A program made the position numbers and the translations under genes. Positions 26,553 through 33,700 of a stretch of 64,000 nt of DNA are shown here, piece after piece. The notes beneath the pieces were generated by a model, which ran no database searches, was not told where the DNA came from, and was given only the letters and a program-made list of their open reading frames with translations. Origin of the DNA: Paraburkholderia monticola (GTDB lineage Bacteria; Pseudomonadota; Gammaproteobacteria; Burkholderiales; Burkholderiaceae); contig NZ_LRBG01000039.1 in the NCBI RefSeq assembly GCF_001580545.1, positions 800,992 to 864,991 on the forward strand. The letters run 5' to 3'. Each line of letters begins with the position of its first letter. The first letter of the stretch is position 1.

Positions 26553-27515
26553 TCAGCGATTGCGGTCGCTACGCCATTGCGCAAACGTGACGAGATCGAG
26601 GCCGACCTCGCCCGGCTCGATACGGGTCCAGCCGTAGAACGCGTCGTCCCAGTCGGGAATGCTTTGCGGCGTCAGCGAACGGAACTTCATACCCGAACGA
26701 TAGGCGAGGTCCGGCCAGAACAGCGGCATCACCTCGCGCACGGCGAGCTGGCGCAGCAGGTCGGACGGCCCACCCTCGTCGGCGACGATCTCGCCCTGCG
26801 AGATCCAGTCGTTCTCGGCCCACGCGACGAACACGCTCGGGTTGCCCGCGCCGTCGAACATCAGGATGACGTTCTGCTCGGGCCGCCAGTAATACTCGAC
26901 GATGCCCTGCGCGGCCACCACTTCGTCGATCACCTTGCGCGTACGCGGATCGCAGTACGTCATGCCGTTTTCGCCGAGCGCGAGCCAGCCCGATTCCGCG
27001 CAATGGCGGCTCTTCGCGTCCTTCAGGAAATGCGTGAGGCGATTGGCCGAATCCGCGTCGGTCTTGCGCAGATACAGATCGACGATGCCGGCATTGAACG
27101 CCTTCACCGCGACCGTTTCATCGGCGACGCCGGTGAGCAGCACCTTCGCACAACGCAGATGCGAGATCGACGCCAGAAATTCGACGCCGCCGATGCCCGG
27201 CATGTCGTAGTCGACGACGACCGCCGCCACTTCCTCGAAGCGCGACGGCCGCGCGACGATGTCACGCTCCGCCGACGTTTCGACGAAGCGCTCGACACCC
27301 GGCTCGCTCAGACAGGCCGATGCCGCCGCGAACTCGAGCGAATTCTCGCGCGCGTGCTGGCGGATATAGCCGAGCGCCGCTTGCGGACGGGTAAAAAACA
27401 GATTCGTGTAGGTGCCAGGAAAAAACCGGCGCAGCGCGTCGAGGTAGCTGTCGTTATCGTCGACGAACACCACGGTGGACGGATAAAAAACGGGGGGTCG
27501 AATAAAGTTGTTCAT
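26553..27515 (-). CDS. Orphan response regulator with an unclassified C-terminal domain
   Basis: 320 residues. The receiver domain has acidic residues D19/D20 (VVFVDDND), probable phospho-acceptor D102 (VVVDYDMPGIGG), Thr in VLLTGVADE and Lys in YLRKTD. An extra segment of about 35 residues (about 55-92) lies between helix 2 and strand 3. From about 180 on no HTH, GGDEF, HD or kinase motif is seen; the region has aromatic-rich stretches (VEYYWRPEQNVILMFDGAGNP; SIPDWDDAFYGWTRIEPGEVGLDL). There is no adjacent histidine kinase. The output function is unknown, perhaps protein-protein interaction. Confidence 0.78.
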   Translation of the reverse strand: MNNFIRPPVFYPSTVVFVDDNDSYLDALRRFFPGTYTNLFFTRPQAALGYIRQHARENSLEFAAASACLSEPGVERFVETSAERDIVARPSRFEEVAAVVVDYDMPGIGGVEFLASISHLRCAKVLLTGVADETVAVKAFNAGIVDLYLRKTDADSANRLTHFLKDAKSRHCAESGWLALGENGMTYCDPRTRKVIDEVVAAQGIVEYYWRPEQNVILMFDGAGNPSVFVAWAENDWISQGEIVADEGGPSDLLRQLAVREVMPLFWPDLAYRSGMKFRSLTPQSIPDWDDAFYGWTRIEPGEVGLDLVTFAQWRSDRNR

Positions 27516-28116
27516 ATCTTCACGTGTTTCTCACGCCGCCGCTGCGAGCGCCGCGGACCAATCGGTCCGTATGGTGTCTCGCCAAACGACTGCCCAAGGA
27601 ATGCCGGGCGATGTCTCGCCCGCGGGTCCGCATGATCAATGGGTTCTTGCCGCTACTTCCGGTCGCCGCCTGCCCTCGCCGCCGCTTTTCGATGCCGTTC
27701 GCGCGTCTCGGATGGCGCACTTTGACGGGCCCGCCGGCGTGTGCGCTGTAACCGAATCGCTGCAAGTCACTTTTACACGCCGGATAATCGAACCGGGGCG
27801 GCCGGTCGTCTCCAACGGTTCGTATAGTACAGGCTCCGCGCATTGGCAGTGCAACTTATATCGCATTGCCGCCCACACCAGTCGCGCGAATGCGGCGAAA
27901 TTAATTGGGTCGAAAAGAAAATCACGGCAGGCGGAAAAAAATACTTTTTCCGTCGTCCAGGCGAATCGCCAATACGGCGCGCGCGCTGTTTTGGTGCCAG
28001 GTCCATTCGGACATCAACCATCGCGAAGCGTTGCCGTATGCGGACAAGAAGCGTCGATACCGGGAGGGTCGTTTATCATCGATTAATCGCAGTCGTTGAA
28101 TGGTAGTTGCTTAGAT
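27516..28116. other. 600-bp intergenic region with one inverted repeat
   Basis: No convincing gene: the open frames here have no SD, no domain and irregular composition. The right half is more AT-rich than its surroundings. An inverted repeat GGAAAAA-AATAC-TTTTTCC lies at 27933-27951. It could be an operator or a terminator-like hairpin, but it does not directly follow a gene. The segment must hold the promoters of the response regulator (minus) and the proline-rich protein (plus). Confidence 0.45.
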
Positions 28117-28950
28117 ATGACGAATACCGGCAAGTTGATGATAGTCGGGCTGCTCGTGGTCGACGCGGGCGTCGCAGGTTATCTGCTTTACCCCAGGGAC
28201 GATCAGGCGCCGGCGGTGACCGGCGCGGTGACTCGCAGCGTCACCGGCGCACTGGACTCGGAACCGCAAACCGACACGACGCGTGCGGCTGGCGGCAGCG
28301 TGCTGCCGGCGGAACCGGTGAGCCCGCCGGCCGCGCCGCGCGCGGAGGTCCCGAACAACGTCGCGATCGCGCCGCAACCGGCACCTCCGCAGACGGATTC
28401 GGTCGCCCCGGCCCCGGCCCAGACTCAGGCACCCGTTCCCGCTCCGTCCCAGCCCGTCACAGCGGCCGCGCCCACACCGGGCGTCACGCCCGACTCGGGG
28501 CAAAGCGCCAGCGGGCGCATCGACAATGCAGCGCCCTCCGCGGCCAATCCGGCCGCAGTCGCACGCGCGCGCTCGAAACCGCAGTCTTACGCGCAGCAAA
28601 AGTCCCAGCCGAGGCCACAGTACGGACCTCGCGTCGACCAAACCCAAACCCAAACCCAGACCCAGGCCCAGGCCCGCCAGCGCGACGCCGCACATCCGAA
28701 CGGCGCGAACCCTGTCGCCGCGATGTTGACCGATCAGCTGGTCAAGGAGTCCGCCAAGCCTGACCCGTCGCTGCCGATGCCTTCCGGCGTCACCGCGCCG
28801 ATGCCGACTGACAACGGCAATGGCTACAGCGGTGGCACCGGCCGCAACACGAATCCGATTGCGCAGGCGATGACCGATCAATTGGTCCGGGAATCGTCGA
28901 AAGTAGCGCCGACGCACCCAGCCGCGCAGCCGCCGATCATCAAGCCCTGA
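28117..28950 (+). CDS. Proline/alanine-rich membrane-anchored hypothetical protein
   Basis: 277 residues. One N-terminal hydrophobic segment (LMIVGLLVVDAGVAGYLLYP, about 6-25) is followed by a long low-complexity Pro/Ala/Gln/Thr-rich stretch with PAPAQTQAPVPAPSQPV and a TQTQTQTQAQAR tract (about 175-187). Near the C-terminus a short motif occurs twice: PVAAMLTDQLVKESAK and PIAQAMTDQLVRESSK, about 50 residues apart. The topology suggests a periplasmic spacer or TonB-like linker protein, but no TonB motif is seen. Function unknown. It ends 12 bp from the convergent HAD gene. Confidence 0.65.
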   Translation: MTNTGKLMIVGLLVVDAGVAGYLLYPRDDQAPAVTGAVTRSVTGALDSEPQTDTTRAAGGSVLPAEPVSPPAAPRAEVPNNVAIAPQPAPPQTDSVAPAPAQTQAPVPAPSQPVTAAAPTPGVTPDSGQSASGRIDNAAPSAANPAAVARARSKPQSYAQQKSQPRPQYGPRVDQTQTQTQTQAQARQRDAAHPNGANPVAAMLTDQLVKESAKPDPSLPMPSGVTAPMPTDNGNGYSGGTGRNTNPIAQAMTDQLVRESSKVAPTHPAAQPPIIKP

Positions 28951-28962
28951 TCGACACTGCGC

Positions 28963-29637
28963 TTACGGCCGCGACGCCACTTCGTCGAGGTGCGCGAGCA
29001 GATCGGCCGGATCGTCGTAGACGCGCAACGCACCCGCACGCTCCAGTTCCTCGGTCCCGTAGCCACCCGACAGCAGGCCGACGCCGAGCGAGCGGCAGCG
29101 ACGCGCGGCCAGCATGTCCCAGATGCTGTCGCCGACCACCACCGTGTGCTCGATCGGCACGCCGAGCCGCGCGGCCGCGGCGAGGAAGAGGTCGGGATCG
29201 GGCTTCGCGTATTTGACGTCGTCGCGCGTGACGACGACCGCCTTGGCCGGATCGACACCGAGCGCCGCCAGATTCAGCGCGGCGGTTTCCATCCGCCCGC
29301 TCGTCGCGACGGCCCACGGCGTGCCGGCCCTGGTCAGCGCGTCGAGCAGTTCGCGCGCACCCGGCAGCGGACACACCTGCGCGCGCATGCGCTGATAGGC
29401 GGCCGCGTGCGCGTGCCGCAGCCGTTCGGCGCGTTCGAGGCTGATTTCGCCATGCGTCTCCCGCAGCAACTGGTCCGTGAACAATCCACCGCTCATGCCG
29501 ATCTTGCGATGAATGCGCCACACGGACAGCGCGATCCCCTCGCTGTCGAGCGCCTCTTTCCACGCCAGCACGTGTTGATAGACGCTGTCCACGAGCGTGC
29601 CGTCGAGATCGAAAAGAAAGGATGTCTGGATACGCAT
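28963..29637 (-). CDS. HAD-superfamily phosphatase / phosphoglucomutase-like hydrolase
   Basis: 224 residues. Motif I FLFDLDGTLVDS (D10, D12), motif II Ser/Thr in WAVATSGRM, motif III Lys in KYAKPDPDLF and motif IV VVVGDSIWDML. The cap between motifs I and II is helical, so this is a subclass IA enzyme, like beta-phosphoglucomutase or phosphoglycolate phosphatase. Cytosolic; substrate not predictable. It stands alone. Confidence 0.87.
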   Translation of the reverse strand: MRIQTSFLFDLDGTLVDSVYQHVLAWKEALDSEGIALSVWRIHRKIGMSGGLFTDQLLRETHGEISLERAERLRHAHAAAYQRMRAQVCPLPGARELLDALTRAGTPWAVATSGRMETAALNLAALGVDPAKAVVVTRDDVKYAKPDPDLFLAAAARLGVPIEHTVVVGDSIWDMLAARRCRSLGVGLLSGGYGTEELERAGALRVYDDPADLLAHLDEVASRP

Positions 29638-30158
29638 GCCGGCCTCCGGTGATGATGGGTAAAGCCACTATGCCATGTGTCGATGAAGCCGCGAGGACGG
29701 CCTCGATCCGCTTCGACGCGCACAATGCCTGCGCTCGATGGGTTCAGATCCGCACAAACCCGTAAGGATTTGCCCCAATTTCGCGCAGCCCCTCCCAGCG
29801 CGCACCGGAACAGGGTAAGCTTCGCCCCCTCGTTGTTTGCGCCGTCAACCGTTTTTCGAAAAATCCCCGCTTTATTTCCACGCTGAACGACCGGAGCGCA
29901 CTTTCCGCGCCCTGCATCAGGCATTGGCACGTCAGTTGCTTTTGGCTGATGCGCCAATTCATTCGACCGCCGGCTCGAAGCCATGCAATGACATTGGCAC
30001 AGCACTATTCGCAATAAAAAAGCGGGGGAATCACCGACATTTTTCGATTTTCACAATAACGCGCTATCGGAAGCGGAATACACACGCGACCGCACCCGGT
30101 GAATCGCGCAACGAGCCCAATTCAATCGAAAACACGCTTGTCAATCAAGGAACACATT
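29638..30158. other. Intergenic region upstream of the second porin
   Basis: About 520 bp without a convincing gene. The right half is less GC-rich and must contain the porin promoter and a long leader. The AAGG at about 30147-30150 is the probable ribosome-binding site for the porin at 30159. No clear operator, hairpin or small ORF with coding character was found. Confidence 0.4.
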
Positions 30159-31319
30159 ATGAAAAAGACCCTGCTCGCAGCCGCGCTGTGCGGCGCCTTC
30201 ACGATGTCCGCGCACGCACAAAGCAGCGTGACGTTGTACGGCCTGTTGGACACGAGCCTCGTCTACACGAATAACCAGCTTGGCCACAGCAACTGGCAGC
30301 TCTCGAGCGGCACCACCCAGAACACGGTGTTCGGCCTGAAAGGTTCGGAAGACCTCGGTGCGGGCCTGCACGCGGTCTTCAAGCTCGAGCAGGGCTTCTT
30401 GATGAACAACGGCGCGCAGGCGTTCGCCGGCAGCGCGTTCGGCTCGCAGGCGTGGGTCGGCCTGCAAAGCGATCCGTACGGCACGCTCACGTTCGGCCGC
30501 CAGTTCGACGTAATGAACGACGCCGTCGGCCCGCTGACGGCCGGCTTCAACACGTGGGGTGGCAGCATCGCCGCGCATCCGTTCGAAAACGACAACCTCG
30601 CCGCGAACTCGGTCGTGGTCAACAACTCGGTCAAGTACGCGAGCCCGGTGTATCACGGCGTCACGTTCGAAACGATGTACTCGTTCAGCAACAAGGCCGG
30701 CGACTTCGCGAACAACCGCTCGTACGGCTTCAGCCTCGCGTACGCAGAGGGCCCGTTGAACCTGGCGGCTGGCTACCTGCAGTTCAACAACGCGGGCAAC
30801 GGCAGCGGCGCGGTGACCACCGGCGATACGAGCGCGAACTTCATCGCCGAACGCCAGCGCGTGTGGTCGCTCGGCGGCAACTATACGTTCGGCGCGGCGA
30901 CCGTCGGCCTCGTCTGGAGCCACACGCAGATCGACAACGTCGCGGGCGTGTTCTCGTTCGGCACCGGCACCTATCTCGGCGCGGCGGGCGACGCCACCGG
31001 CACGCTCGGCGGATCGCTGCGCCTCGACAACTACGAGGTCAACGCAAAGTACGCGCTGACGCCGGCCTTGAGCGTATCGGGCGCGTACACCTTCACGCAT
31101 GGCGCGTATAACGGCTCGTCGCCGGCATGGAACAGCGCGATGCTGCAGACCGACTACGCGCTCAGCAAGCGCACCGACTTCTACCTCGAAGGCGTGTACC
31201 AGAACGCGCACGGCGCGCCTGCGGATTCGGTGTTGTCGCACGCGATGATCAACACGCTGTCGCCGTCGTCGACGAGCACGCAGGTGGCGGTCACGGTGGG
31301 CATGCGTCACGCGTTCTGA
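30159..31319 (+). CDS. Gram-negative general porin (Burkholderiales type)
   Basis: 386 residues. The signal peptide MKKTLLAAALCGAFTMSAHA precedes QSSVTLYGLLDTSLVY. Family features are FGLKGSEDLGAGLHAVFKLEQGF, SQAWVGLQSDPYGTLTFGRQFD and the terminal VGMRHAF with aromatic end. The constriction-loop region (NDAVGPLTAGFNTWGGSIAAHP) differs from that of the porin at 3491-4621, so pore selectivity probably differs. It is monocistronic. Confidence 0.92.
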   Translation: MKKTLLAAALCGAFTMSAHAQSSVTLYGLLDTSLVYTNNQLGHSNWQLSSGTTQNTVFGLKGSEDLGAGLHAVFKLEQGFLMNNGAQAFAGSAFGSQAWVGLQSDPYGTLTFGRQFDVMNDAVGPLTAGFNTWGGSIAAHPFENDNLAANSVVVNNSVKYASPVYHGVTFETMYSFSNKAGDFANNRSYGFSLAYAEGPLNLAAGYLQFNNAGNGSGAVTTGDTSANFIAERQRVWSLGGNYTFGAATVGLVWSHTQIDNVAGVFSFGTGTYLGAAGDATGTLGGSLRLDNYEVNAKYALTPALSVSGAYTFTHGAYNGSSPAWNSAMLQTDYALSKRTDFYLEGVYQNAHGAPADSVLSHAMINTLSPSSTSTQVAVTVGMRHAF

Positions 31320-31609
31320 GGTTCCGCGGCGCGGGTGTGACGGCGCGAAGCCCTCACGACTGCGCCGCCGCGATCACCTGCGACGCGAGCGCATGATGCT
31401 GGCCGCGTCGCGAGCGGATCGCGTGAATCTCCTCGATCACGCCGTCCGCGCGGCCGAGCCAGCGCACGCCGCGCAATGTAGTTGAGCATGCGGATTGGAT
31501 ACTTCGAAAAAACCGAAGCGTCGCTCAGGTTATCACCGCTTCATTCGAACCGCGAACAGGCTCATGATGGCGGTTCCGCCGCCCGCGGCGCTCTCGACTC
31601 GGCCACCTC

Positions 31610-32362
31610 ATGGATTCCCTGCTCGCACTCGCTGTCGATCCCGCCGCCTGGGCCGCTCTCGTCACGCTGGTCGTGATGGAAATCGTGCTCGGCATCGATA
31701 ATCTGATTTTCATTTCGATCCTCAGCAACCGCTTGCCGGAGGCGCAACGCGCGCGCACGCAGCGCATCGGGCTGCTGCTCGCGCTGGTGATGCGGCTGCT
31801 TCTGCTCAGCACCGTCGCGTGGATCGCGAAGCTGACCACCGTCGCGTTCACGCTGTTCGAGCATGGCTTTTCGTGGCGCGATCTGATCCTCATCGCCGGC
31901 GGCCTGTTCCTCGTGTGGAAGGCGACCAGCGAAATCCGCGAGCACGTGATTCCCGATGACGAACTCACCGCGAAAGCCGGCTCGACCGTGCAGCTGACCG
32001 TGGCGGCCGCGATCGGGCAGATCATCGTGCTCGACATCGTGTTTTCGGTCGACAGCATCATCACGGCGGTCGGCATGACCGAGCACTTGCCGATCATGTT
32101 CATCGCGGTGATCGTGTCGATTCTGGTGATGCTGTTCGCCGCGCAGCCGCTCGCGCGCTTTATCGATCGCAATCCGACCATCGTGATGCTGGCGCTGAGT
32201 TTCCTGCTCGTGATCGGCATGACACTGATCGCCGACGGTTTCGGCTCGCATGTACCGAAGGCCTATATCTACGCGGCGATGGCGTTCTCAGCGTTCGTCG
32301 AGTCGATGAACATGCTCGCGCGGCGCGCGAAACTGAAACGTGTGGCGAGCCATGCGGAGTGA
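31610..32362 (+). CDS. TerC/YgdQ-family integral membrane protein
   Basis: 250 residues with about seven hydrophobic helices. LVVMEIVLGIDNLIFISILSNRLP (about 21-44) carries the conserved E-x-x-L-G-x-D-N motif, repeated as QIIVLDIVFSVDSIITAVGM (about 138-157) in the second half; the acidic residues in these two inverted halves are the signature of TerC/Alx metal exporters. The CBS and CorC domains of longer homologues are absent. A Mn2+ or similar export role is likely by family. The C-terminus is basic and cytoplasmic. It is convergent with the DUF2894 gene. Confidence 0.88.
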   Translation: MDSLLALAVDPAAWAALVTLVVMEIVLGIDNLIFISILSNRLPEAQRARTQRIGLLLALVMRLLLLSTVAWIAKLTTVAFTLFEHGFSWRDLILIAGGLFLVWKATSEIREHVIPDDELTAKAGSTVQLTVAAAIGQIIVLDIVFSVDSIITAVGMTEHLPIMFIAVIVSILVMLFAAQPLARFIDRNPTIVMLALSFLLVIGMTLIADGFGSHVPKAYIYAAMAFSAFVESMNMLARRAKLKRVASHAE

Positions 32363-32379
32363 TCTCGTGACAGGCGTGC

Positions 32380-33024
32380 CTAGCGCGCTTTCCTGCGAGC
32401 GCTCTTGCCTGTCGTCGCGGCGCGCGGCGCTTCCTTCTCGAGCGGCGCACCGCCGTTCATCTGCTCGAGCCACGACAGCGTATCGACATACGACAGAAAC
32501 TGCTTCAGATACCCCGGCGACAGCTCGCGCATCAACGACAACGCGCGATGCACGAGGCTGCTCGAATTGAGCGGCCCCGCGTTGCCGGGCACCTGCGCAA
32601 GCGACTGGCGCAGCTGCTTTTCGGTGCGGACTTTGGACCAGACTTCGCGGAAGTAGTCGACTGCGGGGAGTTCGGGATAGGCGGCAGCGTGCGGGGCATC
32701 GGTGCGCGCGTGGTGGCGGGCGAGTTGCTCGATGAGGGCCGCGAGCGTGGCGGTGTCGGCTGCGTTTGTTTCATCGGCTTCGCTGGCAATGGCGTGCGAC
32801 GCGCTCTCGTCCACAGCCGCGCGCTCCACCCTCGCCGTATATTCGTCCAGTAATCCTGACAATCTTCGTTCCAGCACGCGCCGCGCCTCGCCGACATGCT
32901 GTGCCGCGCGCCGCGCGAGCGCGTCGAGCAGATGAAAACGCACCGGATCCAGTCGATCCGCGCCGCTCGCGCGCCATGCGTCGAGCGTCGCGCCAGTCGC
33001 GTGGATCGCGTCGTCGTCGATCAT
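32380..33024 (-). CDS. DUF2894 family protein
   Basis: 214 residues. SADRLDPVRFHLLDALARRAAQHVGEARRVLERRLSGLLDEY (about 20-60) and DYFREVWSKVRTEKQLRQSLAQVPGNAGPLNSSSLVHRALSLMRELSPGYLKQFLSYVDTLSWLEQMN are the DUF2894 blocks. The end is Lys/Arg-rich. It is predicted soluble and helical. It is the last gene of the four-gene stator-like operon, 22 bp after the OmpA gene; a GTG at 33054 overlapping the OmpA stop is an alternative start. Function unknown; conserved neighbourhood suggests an accessory or regulatory subunit. Confidence 0.8.
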   Translation of the reverse strand: MIDDDAIHATGATLDAWRASGADRLDPVRFHLLDALARRAAQHVGEARRVLERRLSGLLDEYTARVERAAVDESASHAIASEADETNAADTATLAALIEQLARHHARTDAPHAAAYPELPAVDYFREVWSKVRTEKQLRQSLAQVPGNAGPLNSSSLVHRALSLMRELSPGYLKQFLSYVDTLSWLEQMNGGAPLEKEAPRAATTGKSARRKAR

Positions 33025-33046
33025 GGCGTTGCCGTCACGCGCGTCG

Positions 33047-33700
33047 TCAAGCACCGGGCTTCTCCGCTGGCGCCGCGCTCGACGGCCGCGGCACCGGCGC
33101 GATTTCGACGCGGCGATTCTTCGCGCGACCCGGTTCGTCGGCATTCGAACTAACCGGCTGCCCGGAACCGAACGCCGCCGCAAACGCCGACGACGCCGGC
33201 ACACCCTCGTCGATCAGCGTGCGCGTGACCGTCAACGCGCGTTGCGCCGACAGCTCCCAGTTATCGGCGAACCGTCGATTGCCTTCGCGCAGGCGTTGAT
33301 CGTCGGTGAAGCCGCTGACCATCAGGATCTGGTCGCTCGCGCGCAGATACGCGGACAGCGGCCCGGCGAGACTCTTCAGCAGCGCGCGGCCCTCGGGCTG
33401 CAATTGGGCGGAGTTCAGCGCGAACAGCACGTTGCCGCTAATGCCGATGCGGCCATTGACGAGCGTCACGCGCCCCGCCGCGAGCGGTCCAGCCAGGGCC
33501 TGCTCGAGCGTCTTGCGACGCTGCGTTTCGGCCTGGCGCTGCTTGACCTCCTGTTCGAGCTTGCTCGACAGTTCGAGCTGCACGCCGATCACGCCGACCA
33601 GAATCAGCACGAACGCGCCGAGCAGCACCGACATCAGATCGCCGAACGCGGCCCAGATCGGCGCGGCCGTTTCCACGCCGCCGTCGATGTCCTCAGTCAT
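33047..33700 (-). CDS. MotB/OmpA-like protein, probable stator subunit
   Basis: 217 residues: a short cytoplasmic start, one transmembrane helix (about 22-45), a coiled-coil linker (LSSKLEQEVKQRQAETQRRKTLEQAL) and an OmpA/MotB peptidoglycan-binding domain (about 85-205; SGFTDDQRL, NWELSAQRALTV, NRRVEI). WAAFGDLMSVLLGAFVLILVGV places Asp21 exactly where MotB and ZorB carry the ion-binding aspartate. With the preceding MotA/ExbB-like protein it should form an ion-driven inner-membrane motor. The start overlaps the DUF802 stop by 4 bp. Confidence 0.87.
   Translation of the reverse strand: MTEDIDGGVETAAPIWAAFGDLMSVLLGAFVLILVGVIGVQLELSSKLEQEVKQRQAETQRRKTLEQALAGPLAAGRVTLVNGRIGISGNVLFALNSAQLQPEGRALLKSLAGPLSAYLRASDQILMVSGFTDDQRLREGNRRFADNWELSAQRALTVTRTLIDEGVPASSAFAAAFGSGQPVSSNADEPGRAKNRRVEIAPVPRPSSAAPAEKPGA

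Noticed and set aside
27508..28086. 192-codon plus-strand open frame between the response regulator and the proline-rich gene
   Set aside because: No Shine-Dalgarno, no domain, it begins inside the response-regulator start, and its composition changes midway.
31354..31520. Possible C-terminal remnant of a protein (minus strand, about 50 codons ending at 31354)
   Set aside because: The translation reads like coding sequence (GVRWLGRADGVIEEIHAIRS) but has no start or identifiable family, so I cannot support a pseudogene call.
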